Source: Aegilops tauschii subsp. strangulata
Taxonomy: Eukaryota; Streptophyta; Magnoliopsida; Poales; Poaceae
Direction of reading: 5' to 3'
DNA: 64,000 bases
Assembly: GCF_002575655.3 (NCBI RefSeq)
Contig: NC_053036.3
Location: forward strand, 162,540,627 to 162,604,626
The notes beneath the pieces were generated by a model. It saw nothing but the letters and a program-made list of their open reading frames with translations. It was not told where the DNA came from and ran no database searches. The translations under genes and the position numbers were made by a program. Positions 11,276-23,963 of the stretch are shown piece after piece (position 1 is the stretch's first letter; each line of letters starts with the position of its first letter).

Positions 11276-11590
11276 CTATGATTTACCAAGTGGGAATTTA
11301 ATTTCCTTTTTTTCCTTCAGGACCTTAACAATGTGGTTAGTCTCAGCTTGCTTCGTTTTGAAATCCACCAAATATTTAATGGTTGTCTTGAGTACTGCTA
11401 CTGATTGTGTTGTTTGCTTCCTCAACATGTCAACTTCATCTCTAAGTGCAGAAGCAGAATCTCTTTCTACCACTAGTTTAGCCTCTACAGCATCAGCAGT
11501 TGGCAATTCATAATGCACGACTGGACCGGTGCCACTGCTGTGGGATGATACAACGTCCATGAGGACCTTGTTCTTTGATCTTGGGCTAAC
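11276..11590 (-). CDS. 3'-terminal exon of a minus-strand gene (coiled-coil), unknown function
   Basis: An acceptor (AAAACAG) precedes GTTAGCCCAAGATC on the minus strand at 11590. The exon is phase 0, encodes 104 residues and ends at TGA 11276-11278. It contains ELPTADAVEAKLVVERDSA and LRDEVDMLRKQTTQSV, a predicted heptad-rich coiled coil with a Lys-rich end. The 114-bp exon at 29540-29653 ends phase 0 at AGAACTAGC with donor GTAAGT and would splice directly to this exon. If so, the intron contains the whole 17.6-kb nested retrotransposon 11776-29333. The coiled-coil tail resembles the ends of CACTA-associated proteins, but no diagnostic motif identifies the family. A nuclear role is only a guess. 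Confidence 0.5.
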   Translation of the reverse strand, partial: VSPRSKNKVLMDVVSSHSSGTGPVVHYELPTADAVEAKLVVERDSASALRDEVDMLRKQTTQSVAVLKTTIKYLVDFKTKQAETNHIVKVLKEKKEIKFPLGKS

Positions 11591-11775
11591 CTGTTTTGCC
11601 ATTAAAGTTCCGATTGGATTCAGAAAAGTTGAAGTTAGCAAAACATCTCAACTTGGGGTTATAACAGCAAACTAGTTAAACAAAAAAGGAATTAAAGAGT
11701 TTCAATTCAATGCAGAAAAGTAGTTATTAACATCATTGTAACCCGTTGTTGCAGCAGCAAAGCAGTTAAACAAAT

Positions 11776-12538
11776 GCTACCTCTTGAGCACTGCGTTGGT
11801 TTTCCCTTGAAGAGGAAAGGGTGATGCAGCAAAGTAGCATAAGTATTTCCCTCAGTTTTTGAGAACCAAGGTATCAATCCAGTAGGAGGCCACGCACAAG
11901 TCCCTCGCACCTACACAAACAAATAAATCCTCGCAACCAACGCAATAAAGGGGTTGTCAATCCCTTCACGGTCACTTACGAGAGTGAGATCTGATAGATA
12001 TGATAAGATAATATTTTTGGTATTTTTATGATAAAGATGCAAAGTAAAATAAAAGCAAAATAAAAGGCAGTGGAAATAGCTTGTTGTTGGAAGATTAATA
12101 TGATGGAAAATAGACCCGGGGGCCATAGGTTTCACTAGTGGCTTCTCTCATGGGCAGAAGTATTACGGTGGGTGAACAAATTACTGTTGAGCAATTGACA
12201 GAATTGAGCATAGTTATGAGAATATCTAGGTATGATCATGTATATAGGCATCACGTCCGAGACAAGTAGACCGACTCCTGCATGCATCTACTACTATTAC
12301 TCCACACATCGACCGCTATCCAACATGCATCTAGAGTATTAAGTTCATAAGAACAGAGTAACGCTTTAAGCAAGATGACATGATGTAGAGGGATAAACTC
12401 ATGCAATATGATATAAACCCCATCTTGTTATCCTCGATGGCAACAATACAATACGTGCCTTGCTGCCCCTACTGTCACTGGGAAAGGACACCGCAAGACT
12501 GAACCCAAAGCTAAGCACTTCTCCCATCGCAAGAAAGA
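11776..12538 (-). repeat. 3' LTR of the Athila-like element, terminal part
   Basis: Matches 27743-28506 of the intact LTR almost base for base. It is interrupted at GCAAGAAAGA by the nested element, and AAAGA is duplicated on the far side at 23145-23149. Confidence 0.9.
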
Positions 12539-15500
12539 TGTCACGCCCAAGATGCGACCCTATCCTAAAGGAACACGAAGGTCCCACCAAGGATAGAAAC
12601 GCATCTTGAAGACGCTTTTGCAAGGTGGATATCATTACATCAACATTACATAATAGATGGGGATACATGCAAGAGGCATACAATGCCGCAAGAATACATC
12701 AATATACCTCATACATAAAGTCAACATCCGGCTACGGATGAAACATAAACAGAAACTCAAACGACATCCACCCTGCTAGCCCAGGCTGCCGGCCTGGAAC
12801 CTATCCCCTGATCGAAGAAGAAGCAGAAGAAGAACTCCAAAACAAACAACATCGCTCTCGCGTCATGATCATCGCCAAACCTGTACCTGGTGTTGTAGTA
12901 ATCTGTGAGCCACGAGGACTCAGCAATCCCACTACCATGGGTTTCAAGACTAGCAAAGCATAATGGGTAAGGAAAAGGGGGGGTAAAGTGGTGAGGTTGC
13001 AGCAGCGACTAAGCATATATGGTGGCTAACATACGCAAATAAGAGCGAGAAGAGAAGCAACGGAACGGTCGTCAACTAGTAATGATCAAGAAATGATCCT
13101 GAACTCCTACTTACGTCAAACATAACCCAAAAACCGTGTTCACTTCCCGGACTCCGCCGAGAAGAGACCATCACGGCTACACACGCGGTTGATGCGTTTT
13201 AATTAAGGTCAAGTGTCAAGTTCTCTACAATCGGATATTAACAAATTCCCATCTGCCACATAACCGCGGGCACGGCTCTCGAAAGTTTATACCCTGCAGG
13301 GGTGTCCCAACTTAGCCCATTATAAGCTCTCACGGTCAACGAAGGATATTCCTTCTCCCGGGAAGACCCGATCAGTCTCGGAATCCCGGTTTACAAGACA
13401 TTTCGGCAATAATAAAACAAGACCAGCAAGACCGCCCGATGCGCCGACATCCTGATAGGAGCTGCACATATCTCGTTCTCAGGGCAACACCGGATAAGAC
13501 TAGCTACGAGTAAAACCAGACCTCGAGTTTCCACGAGGTGGCCCCACAGGCAGCTCGGTTCGGACCAACACTTAGAAAAGCACTAGCCCGGGGGGGGGGG
13601 GGGGGTTAACATAAAGATGACCCTCGGGATGCGCGACTCCCAAGGTGAAGAAATAAGCTAGTCAAATAGGTAGCGCAGCAAAGCGATAGAATGAAACAAC
13701 TAATATAGCAATGATAGTAGTGAGATCCAGGGTAACGGTCATCTTGCCTGAAATCCCGCTAGGAAGAAGAACGATTCCATGAAGAAGATGAAGCCACGAA
13801 GACGAACCAAGCGTAGACAAACGGATCCTCACAATCGCAACGAAACGGGAACTATCGAGAAGAAGCACACAACATGGTAAACACACCACACAAGAACAGG
13901 GCATGATGCTCAAACAAGTATGATGCATGGCAAGGCTACATGAAGCTACTCATGGCAAGAGATGATGCATACAAGAACAACACAACAAAGCAAGTTTAAA
14001 TGAGGCCGGAAACAACATATAACAATTCCGGTAAGTCCTCATATGCAAATTTCGAAATTGGTCCAGAACTGAATAAAACCTTATGTTCAAGTTGTTAAAC
14101 AGCATGTTAAAATGCACCATGATTATCTACACGAAATTCTAGTCAAGTTACATATAAAGTTCATTAGATTCGGAGCTACGGCCTAGAAGATATGAGCAAA
14201 ACAAGTTAAACATGGCATTGATGCAAAATGGAGGCATCAAAACAACATGCTACAGCAACCTAACATGAGAAAAAAGGCATGGACATGATACAGCAACTAG
14301 GCATAATGGAGGCATCAAAACAACATGCTACAGCAACCTAACATGAGAAAAAAGGCATGGACATGATATACAGGTAAAGCATTACAAATCATGAACACTG
14401 AGCTATCTCCAGAAATCACTAGAACATGCTCAAAATGACATGGCAAAATTGCAAATAATAACAGGTTCACAGACTTGGCAGAATTACTGGACATGGCAGG
14501 AATAACATCAGGTTGCAATGTTTAGAGCTATGAAACAACACGCTACAGGAACAGATCATAGCAAACAAAGGCATGGCATGATTCTACTCAAAGCATAGAT
14601 CAAAAGCCCCTTAATGAACATGAGCCAAAAAGGCACAGAAGATATGATGGCACCCATGTAAACATAGCAAGTTATATGACAGATTCAGACTTGGTGAAAA
14701 TAACAGTACATGGCAGAAACAACGATAAGTAGGCATGTTGGTGAGCTTGAACCACTCACCACAGAGCAATACATGGCATGACAAGGTAACGAAAAGCAAG
14801 ATGGCATAAATTTGAAGCTAAGAATGGCATTAGAATACTCATAGGGTACATGGATCACTAGCAAAGCACATGACAATAATGAACTTCATGTTGACAGGCT
14901 GACAGCAACATTATTTAGCAAGTTGAGAGCATGATAACAACAAGCTAAGTCAGGCTATAAATACAAACAAGGTCATGGATGGATTCATCATAACATGTTT
15001 AACAAAACATCCTTAGTGAACATCTCCAGATTATGCATAGAATGACTTGTAGCAGCAGGTTTACATGGCAACAAAATATAACAGACTCAGACTTAACAGA
15101 AAACACAAAGTCACAGAAATCAGCAACATCAGGGAGGCTACTTTGCATGCTTGTGCTAGTCACCACAGAGATCACAAACATACAAGACAAACACCTCTGT
15201 AAAGATGGCATGATGTAGACCAAATCACATGTAGAGCTCCTACTCATAAGATGCACACACAAAATGCAACGAAAAAGACAAATCATCAAGTTCTGTAAAC
15301 AAACAACAGTTAACATCACATAGCAGTCTTGCAACGATGATTAGGGCATCAAGATGAGCTTAAACAAACATGGCACAATGGAATGAAATGTATAGAATCT
15401 CACAGTGAACATATCGACATATTACACGCACGAAACGGAGCAGTATGCATGGAGTTATGATACAGAGAACAGAGCAGCAGAATGTATGATTTTTGGGACT

Positions 15501-16535
15501 TAGCAGAAAACGACCTCGAGGGGGGGGGCGAAGTCAACGCGGGCGGCAGATCCAGATCGGGCTCGGGGCTCGCTGGCGCGGGCTTCCGGAGCGGAGAGGA
15601 AGGAGAGGCCAACGCGGGGGCGCGGAGAGGACGGGGCACGGGGTCGGTCCCGCGGGCGCAGAGGCGGCGGCGCCATGGCCGGGTGACGGGGCCACGCCGG
15701 CGACGGAGCGAGCCGGCGGAGGAGAGCAGCGGCTCAGCGGAAAGGCGGGGAGGCGCGGGAGCCAGGCGCCTCGGGGCGGCGGCGGCGGCTTGGGCCCGCG
15801 CGGGCCCCGGATGGGCTCCGCGGGCCGCGGCGGCGGGGAGGAGAGAGAGAGGGCGACGGGGACACGTGGAGGGCGCCGGTTGGAGGAGAGAGGCGGCGGG
15901 GTGACGTGGCGGCTGCTGGTTGGTCGGAGTGAGGAGTCCTGCGGACACGTCCGGCGGCGGCGATTTCGTCCGGTGGCGCGAGCAGGAAGGAGGCTAGGGT
16001 TGCACCGCGAAATTTCGGGAGGGCACACATATATATAGGTAGAGGGAGCTAGGAGTGTCCAAACGAGGTGCGGTTTTCGCCCACACGATCGTGATCGAAC
16101 GACCGAGAGCATGGAGGGGGTTTTACTGGGCTAGTGGGCTGTGGTCAAGGGGTGCTGGGCTGCAAAGAGAGAGGGGTTTTCGGGCTACGCGGTTAACCGT
16201 TGGGGCATCAAACGACCTCCAAATGGAACAAAATTTGACGGGCGGTCTACCGGTGCTATACCAAGGCCACTCGGCAAATCTCGGCCCATTCCGAGAACGT
16301 TTTTCTCCCGCTCACGATACAAGGACTGAGAGGGCCGACGGACGCGGTGTGAGAGTAAAAAGGATCGGAACGGACAACGGAGAGAACCGGGAGGACCCGA
16401 ACGGATGTAAGTTTTGAAACACATGAAGATGAAATGCAGATGATGACATGGCAAAATGCAACACGCAAGCAAATGACATGGAAACGATGGCGGATAACTG
16501 GAAGACACCTGGCGCATCGAATCCAGGGCGTTACA
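12539..16535 (-). repeat. 3' LTR of the LARD-like element (3997 bp)
   Basis: Partner of the LTR at 18752-23144. Positions 14000-16080 match the partner with only about three differences. The flanking parts carry roughly 30 differences per 1.1 kb on one side and about ten in the last 300 bp on the other. It lacks a 396-bp segment next to 13665 and carries a run of 16-17 G at about 13590-13606. The 79-bp tandem duplication lies at about 14229-14387 and the minus-strand TATA box at about 16028-16039. Confidence 0.9.
16028..16039 (-). promoter_or_regulatory. LTR promoter TATA box of the LARD-like element
   Basis: Minus-strand sequence CCTATATATATG sits between an upstream CTCCCTCTA and a GC-rich transcribed-looking leader. 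The identical site is present in the other LTR at about 22637-22648, which is the one positioned to drive element RNA. Confidence 0.6.
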
Positions 16536-16549
16536 ACACTCCTCCACTA

Positions 16550-18736
16550 ACAAGAGATCTCGTCCCGACATCTTAGGACCGAGACGGAAGGAAAAAGGGA
16601 TGAGGTGAAATAAGAACAAAACAGTGAGGATGAACAAAGTCAAGAACACTCGAGAAGAAGAGAGGAACTACGAGAATGACGAGAATCAAAAGCTCACGGA
16701 ATCAGATAGACTCTGAAACCACTCCGGTTAGACGAGATAAGAAACGAATAAGACTGAAAGGATTTAGGCAGCACTCCGGCTGAAACAAGGAGGAATAGAA
16801 CATGAGCTAGAGAGGATGGAATGATACTTGAACTCCACGTACAAGAATCTTAATGAACACTTGAAGAATGGATTAAATCATGAGGAGCCACCGTGAAGAA
16901 CTCCGGTAACAAAAGAATGACGAGATAAAATTGAAGGAAGAAAGGGACAAGATTAAATCCTTCCGATGATTTGGATGGAGGTTCGCGACGAAATCGGCGA
17001 GACGCTTGGAACTCCGGAAAACAAAAGATTGAAAACACTTTGAACCGAGAATGAGTTAGATGAACAATCTCCGAAAAGAAGAGATAAAACCACTTGAAGA
17101 AAGAAAATAAGGATTACGTTATGCTTATCCTCCACCAATTAAATTGATGAGATACCATGGATTTGCATACTACTTATTCTCGTTGGAAAGAATAAGGGGG
17201 GGATATGGCGCAAAACTTGAGAAAGTCTTCGTGAACCACCGGTAGGATTTTGAAAGAACAAATTAATTGATATGATTACACATGAGAAGGGGTGTTGAAC
17301 GAACCACCGTTAGAACTCAAATTTGAATGACGAAAGAGAATGAATCACCGGGAAAAATAGGAAAAGCACGAATATACTTGAGGGAAACAAGATGCAATTG
17401 AAAGAAAAGATCGCGAGCTGGTTGAAGCATACTTGAACGAAGCACCGGAAGAATATGTAAATGAACGAAGGGGCACGAATATAGAATAATTGGGGAACGA
17501 ATCTGAAAACTTAGAACGAAGAAATCGTCTGAAAAGATGGCCTTCAGATGATTGAGAGAGAAAACAACTCCTGAAATACTCCGGATGGATGAAAAGAATT
17601 GCACGACTGGAAACAATTTGAGAGGATAACATGAAGCTAGCGCCACGAATCTCCGAGAGAACGGGCAAGATTTAAAAGAAACTCTCCTTCGGTCCTCAAC
17701 TGTTGAGAATGGCGACGAGAAACAACACCAAAATTGATGAGATAACTCCGGGAGAATGAAAAGAGGAAAAAGGTTGACCCGATCATGAAAGAATTTGAAA
17801 GCAATCTTGGAGAAGCAACTGACTGATGAAATTCATACTTACGTCAAACTTCGAAAAGTATTTGAGAATAGCTCCGGAAAATTAGAAGAGTCAGGTAAGA
17901 TCCTGGGAAAAGACTTGTGGGTTAGGCCCACTAAAAAGAAACACCGTTAAGAAAGGATTGTTGATCAGATAGATGATGCACCAGAACAAATGCACTATTC
18001 GAATGAGGTGATATCCTCGAATTAATTGAAAACAGGCGAACAAGAATATGGGCAACACCGAATACTTGCATTGAGTCCACCGGAGAAGAAAAGAGATGAA
18101 GAATGTCAAACGAGACGAGAATTCACCGGTTGAAATAATTGAGGAAAGACTGTAGATGTTCCGCACGAATGAAATTGATGCTCGAAAGAGACTCAAGCTC
18201 CGGGAAGAAGAGGGTGGGAGGGCGGGAAAACAAAGGCAACTTGGAAGGGGAGATCGACGAACAGCTTTGAAGAGAAAACGCCGGTTGAAAACATTGAGGA
18301 AAGAAAGCAAAGACTTCGCACGAGTAGGATGGATACTCGATTATGAACTCCGGCTCTGAGAAGAAGAAGGGTGGGCGGGTGGGAAAAACAAGGACAACTT
18401 CGGACAGGGAAACAACATCGGATGAGAAAGAACTAAGGACTGATCTCGCAAAAGACAAAGAGTATCGAATCATCTTGACGAGAAATGCACCGGATGCAAA
18501 GAACTGAGGAACAACGATCGCAAAACCAACTGCGTGATCCTAAAGAAAAATTTGAAGGGGAAGAGAAGTAATTCAAAACACCTACGTCAGGAGACCTCAC
18601 CAGAGCGGCGAAGGGACTGAGGAGTAAAAAGGATCCTACTCTCCGATATAACTAGACTCCAAAAAAAGTTTTCTTCTAGACTCCACAACGGCCAAACTAC
18701 ACGATCAATCAAGGGGGGCTCCTAGGGTCGGTCGAG
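16550..18736 (-). other. Non-coding core of the LARD-like element with CCGG-centred degenerate array
   Basis: Purine-rich on the plus strand and free of gag/pol motifs. About twenty loosely spaced units centre on CTCCGG/CACCGG followed by a purine stretch such as GAAGAA (examples at 16723, 16773, 16901, 17013, 17579, 17745, 17872, 18197, 18347 and 18487). Short open frames on the minus strand follow this repeat and are not taken as genes. Confidence 0.6.
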
Positions 18737-18748
18737 GCTCTGATACCA
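18737..18748 (-). other. Primer binding site, LARD-like element
   Basis: Minus-strand TGGTATCAGAGC, the standard complement to plant initiator-Met tRNA, three bases inside the LTR edge at 18752. Confidence 0.9.
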
Positions 18749-18751
18749 ACT

Positions 18752-21700
18752 TGTCACGCCCAAGATGCGACCCTATCCTAAAGGAACACGAAGGTCCCAA
18801 CAAGGATAGAAGCACATCTTGAAGACGCTTTTGCAAGGTGGATATCATTACATCAACATTACATAAGAGATGGGGATACATACAAGAGGCATACAATGCC
18901 GCAAGAATACATCAATATACCTCATATATAAGGTCAACATCCGGCTACGTATGAAACATAAACAGAAACTCAAACGACATCCACCCTGCTAGCCCAGGCT
19001 GCCGGTCTGGAACCTATCCCCTGATCGAAGAAGAAGCAGAAGAAGAACTCCAAAACAAACAACATCGCTCTCGCTTCATGATCATCGCCAAACCTGTACC
19101 TGCAACTGGTGTTGTAGTAATCTGTGAACCACGAGGACTCAGCAATCCCACTACCATGGGTTTCAAGACTAGCAAAGCTTAATGGGTAAGGAAAAGGGGG
19201 GTAAAGTGGTGAGGTTCCAGCAGCGACTAAGCATATATGGTGGCTAACATACGCAAATAAGAGCGAGAAGAGAAGCAACGGAACGGTCGTCAACTAGTAA
19301 TGATCAAGAAATGATCCTGAACTCCTACTTACTTCAAACATAACCCGGAAACCGTGTTCACTTCCCGGACTCCGCCGAGAAGAGACCATCATGGCTACAC
19401 GCGCGGTTGATGCGTTTTAATTAAGGTCAAGTGTCAAGTTCTCTACAACCGGATATTAACAAATTCCCATCTGCCACATAACCACGGGCACGGCTCTCAA
19501 AAGTTTATACCCTGCAGGGGTGTCCCAACTTAGCCCATTATAAGCTCTCACGGTCAACGAAGGATATTCCTTCTCCCGGGAAGACCCGATCAGTCTCGGA
19601 ATCCCGGTTTACAAGACCTTTCGGCAATAATAAAACAAGACCAGCAAGACCGCCCGATGCGCTGACATCCTGATAGGAGCTGCACATATCTCGTTCTCAG
19701 GGCAACACCGGATAAGACTAGCTACGAGTAAAAGCAGACCTCGAGTTTCCACGAGGTGGCCCCGCAGCCAGCTCGGTTCGGACCAACACTTAGACAAGCA
19801 TTGGCCTGGGGGGGTTAAAATAAAGGTGACCCTCGGGATGCGCGACTCCCAAGGTGAAGAAATAGGCTAGTCAAATGGTAAAACCAAGGTTGGGCCTTGC
19901 TGGAAGAGTTTTATTCAAAGCAAACTGTCAAGGGGGTCCCATAAATCACCCAACCGCGTAAGGGACGCAAAATCAAGGAACATAACACCGGTACGACGGA
20001 AACTAGGGCGGCAAGAGTGGAACAAAACACCAGGCATAGGGCCGTGCCTTCCACCCTTTACCAAGTATATAGATGCATTAATTAAATAAGAGATATAGGG
20101 ATATCCCAACATAAACTTAATCCAACATGGAGCAATCTTCATCTTCACCTGCAACTAGCAACGCTATAAGAGGGGTTGAGCAAAAGCGGTAACATAGCCA
20201 AAACAACGGTTTGCTAGGAAGGGTGACAAAGGTTAGAGGTTCATGGCAATTTGGGAGGCTTGCTAAACAGGTGATAGGTACCGCAGCAAAGCGATAGAAC
20301 GAAACAACTAGCATAGCAATGATAGTAGTGAGATCCCGGGTAACGGTCATCTTGCCTGAAATCCCGCTAGGAACAAGAACGATTCCATGAAGAAGATGAA
20401 GCCACGAAGACGAACCAAGCGTAGATGAACGGATCCTCACGATCGCAACGAAACGGGAACTATCGAGAAGAAGCACACAACATGGTAAACACACCACACA
20501 AGAACAGGGCATGATGCTCAAACAAGTATGATGCATGGCCAGGCTACATGAAGCTACTCATGGCAAGGGATGATGCATACAAGAACAACATAACAAATCA
20601 AGTTTAAATGAGGCCGGAAACAACATATAACAATTCCGGTAAGTCCTCATATGCAAATTTCGAAATTGGTCCAGAACTGAATAAAACCTTATGTTCAAGT
20701 TGTTAAACAGCATGTTAAAATGCACCATGATTATCTACACGAAATTCTAGTCAAGTTACATATAAAGTTCATTAGATTCGGAGCTACGGCCTAGAAGATA
20801 TGAGCAAAACAAGTTAAACATGGCATTGATGCAAAATGGAGGCATCAAAACAACATGCTACAGCAACCTAACATGAGAAAAAAGGCATGGACATGATACA
20901 GCAACTAGGCATAATGGAGGCATCAAAACAACATGCTACAGCAACCTAACATGAGAAAAAAGGCATGGACATGATATACAGGTAAAGCATTACAAATCAT
21001 GAACACTGAGCTATCTCCAGAAATCACTAGAACATGCTCAAAATGACATGGCAAAATTGCAAATAATAACAGGTTCACAGACTTGGCAGAATTACTGGAC
21101 ATGGCAGGAATAACATCAGGTTGCAATGTTTAGAGCTATGAAACAACACGCTACAGGAACAGATCATAGCAAACAAAGGCATGGCATGATTCTACTCAAA
21201 GCATAGATCAAAAGCCCCTTAATGAACATGAGCCAAAAAGGCACAGAAGATATGATGGCACCCATGTAAACATAGCAAGTTATATGACAGATTCAGACTT
21301 GGTGAAAATAACAGTACATGGCAGAAACAACGATAAGTAGGCATGTTGGTGAGCTTGAACCACTCACCACAGAGCAATACATGGCATGACAAGGTAACGA
21401 AAAGCAAGATGGCATAAATTTGAAGCTAAGAATGGCATTAGAATACTCATAGGGTACATGGATCACTAGCAAAGCACATGACAATAATGAACTTCATGTT
21501 GACAGGCTGACAGCAACATTATTTAGCAAGTTGAGAGCATGATAACAACAAGCTAAGTCAGGCTATAAATACAAACAAGGTCATGGATGGATTCATCATA
21601 ACATGTTTAACAAAACATCCTTAGTGAACATCTCCAGATTATGCATAGAATGACTTGTAGCAGCAGGTTTACATGGCAACAAAATATAACAGACTCAGAC

Positions 21701-23144
21701 TTAACAGAAAACACAAAGTCACAGAAATCAGCAACATCAGGGAGGCTACTTTGCATGCTTGTGCTAGTCACCACAGAGATCACAAACATACAAGACAAAC
21801 ACCTCTGTAAAGATGGCATGATGTAGACCAAATCACATGTAGAGCTCCTACTCATAAGATGCACACACAAAATGCAACGAAAAAGACAAATCATCAAGTT
21901 CTGTAAACAAACAACAGTTAACATCACATAGCAGTCTTGCAACGATGATTAGGGCATCAAGATGAGCTTAAACAAACATGGCACAATGGAATGAAATGTA
22001 TAGAATCTCACAGTGAACATATCGACATATTACACGCACGAAACGGAGCAGTATGCATGGAGTTATGATACAGAGAACAGAGCAGCAGAATGTATGATTT
22101 TTGGGACTTAGCAGAAAACGACCTCGAGGGGGGGGGGCGAAGTCAACGCGGGCGGCAGATCCAGATCGGGCTCGGGGCTCGCTGGCGCGGGCTTCCGGAG
22201 CGGAGAGGAAGGAGAGGCCAACGCGGGGGCGCGGAGAGGACGGGGCACGGGGTCGGTCCCGCGGGCGCAGAGGCGGCGGCGCCATGGCCGGGTGACGGGG
22301 CCACGCCGGCGACGGAGCGAGCCGGCGGAGGAGAGCAGCGGCTCAGCGGAAAGGCGGGGAGGCGCGGGAGCCAGGCGCCTCGGGGCGGCGGCGGCGGCTT
22401 GGGCCCGCGCGGGCCCCGGATGGGCTCCGCGGGCCGCGGCGGCGGGGAGGAGAGAGAGAGGGCGACGGGGACACGTGGAGGGCGCCGGTTGGAGGAGAGA
22501 GGCGGCGGGGTGATGTGGCGGCTGCTGGTTGGTCGGAGTGAGGAGTCCTGCGGACACGTCCGGCGGCGGCGATTTCGTCCGGTGGCGCGAGCAGGAAGGA
22601 GGCTAGGGTTGCACCGCGAAATTTCGGGAGGGCACACATATATATAGGTAGAGGGAGCTAGGAGTGTCCAAACGAGGTGCGGTTTTTGCCCACACGATCG
22701 TGATCGAACGACCGAGAGCATGGAGGGGGTTTTACTGGGCTAGTGGGCTGTGGTCAAGGGGTGCTGGGCTGCAAAGAGAGAGGGGTTTTCGGGCTACGCG
22801 GTTAACCGTTGGGGCATCAAACGACCTCCAAATGGAACAAAATTTGACGGGCGGTCTACCCGTGCTATACCAAGGCCACTCGGCAAATCTCGGCCCATTT
22901 CGAGAACATTTTTCTCCCGCTCACGAAACAAGGACTGAGAGGGGCGACGGACGCGGTGCGAGAGTAAAAAGGATCGGAACGGACAACGGAGAGAACCGGG
23001 AGGACCCGAACGGATGCAAGTTTTGAAACACATGAAGATGAAATGCAGATGATGACATGGCAAAATGCAACACGCAAGCAAATGACAAGGCAACGACGGC
23101 GAATAACTGGAAGACACCTGGCGCATCAAATCCGGGGCGTTACA
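18752..23144 (-). repeat. 5' LTR of the LARD-like element (4393 bp)
   Basis: Full-length LTR copy. It contains a 79-bp tandem duplication (copies at about 20837 and 20916), a very GC-rich block at 22124-22640, and a 396-bp segment at about 19877-20275 that is absent from the other LTR. On the minus strand a TATA box (CCTATATATATG) at about 22637-22648 lies in a typical promoter setting, reading into the GC-rich block. Long open frames in the GC-rich block are compositional shadows. Confidence 0.9.
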
Positions 23145-23149
23145 AAAGA

Positions 23150-23948
23150 TCAATCTAGTAGGCCAAACCAAACTGATAATTCGAAGAGACTTGCAAAGAT
23201 AACCAATCATACATAAAAGAATTCAGAGAAGATTCAAATATTGATCATAGATAAACTTGATAATAAACTCACAATTCATCGGTCTCAACAAACACACCGC
23301 AAAAGAAGATTACATCGAATAGATCTCCATGAGAGAGGGGGAGAACATTGTATTGAGATCCAAAAAGAGAGAAGAAGCCATCTAGCTAATAACTATGGAC
23401 CCGAAGGCTGAGGTAAACTACTCACACATCATCGGAGAGGCTATGGTGTTGATGTAGAAGCCCTTCGTGATTGATGCCCCCTCCGGCGGAGCTCCGGAAA
23501 AGGCCCCAAGATGGGATCTCACGGGTACAGAAGGTTGCGGCGGTGGAATTAGGTTTTTGGCTCCGTATCTAGTAGTTTGGGGGTACGTAGGTATATATAG
23601 GAGGAACAAGTACGTCGGTGGAGCAACGTGGGGCCCACGAGGGTGGAGGGCGCGCCCTACCTCGTGCCTTCCTAGTTGATGTCTTGACGTAGGGTCCAAG
23701 TCCTCTGGATCACGTTCGTTCCGAAAATCACGTTCCCGAAGGTTTCATTCCGTTTGGACTCCGTTTGATATTCTTTTTCTGCGAAACCCTGAAATAGGCA
23801 AAAAACAGCAATTCTGGGCTGGGCCTCCGGTTAATAGGTTAGTCCCAAAAATAATATAAAAGTGTATAATAAAGCCCATTAATGTCCAAAAGAGAATATA
23901 ATATAGCATGGAACAATCAAAAATTATAGATACGTTGGAGACGTATCA
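23150..23948 (-). repeat. 3' LTR of the Athila-like element, promoter-side part
   Basis: Resumes the interrupted LTR with TCAATCTAGTAGGCC and runs to GGAGACGTATCA at 23948. It retains the TATA box seen in the intact copy (CCTATATATACC, at about 23590-23600). Confidence 0.9.
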
Positions 23949-23963
23949 AGCATCCCCAAGCTT

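Larger units (their letters stand above)
12539..23144 (-). mobile_element. Large-LTR, non-coding (LARD-like) retrotransposon
   Basis: A complete 10,606-bp insertion with target duplication AAAGA (12534-12538 and 23145-23149), nested in the LTR of the Athila-like element. LTRs are 12539-16535 (3997 bp) and 18752-23144 (4393 bp) and read TGTAACGCC...GGGCGTGACA on the minus strand. The PBS TGGTATCAGAGC, complementary to initiator-Met tRNA, lies at 18737-18748. A purine-rich AGTGGAGGAGTG lies just inside the other LTR at about 16538-16549. The internal domain is only 2.2 kb and encodes no gag or pol. Very long LTRs with a short non-coding core are the hallmark of LARDs such as Sukkula; which family this is was not determined. 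Confidence 0.9.

Noticed and set aside
14229..14387. Regularly spaced repeats resembling an array with spacers
   Set aside because: A single tandem duplication within an LTR of a plant retrotransposon; not CRISPR-like.
15534..16112. Several 140-190-codon open frames in the GC-rich part of the LARD-like LTR, repeated at 22143-22721
   Set aside because: They occur in many frames on both strands, are Arg/Pro/Gly/Ala-rich, and follow base composition. The segment is transcribed LTR leader, not a gene.
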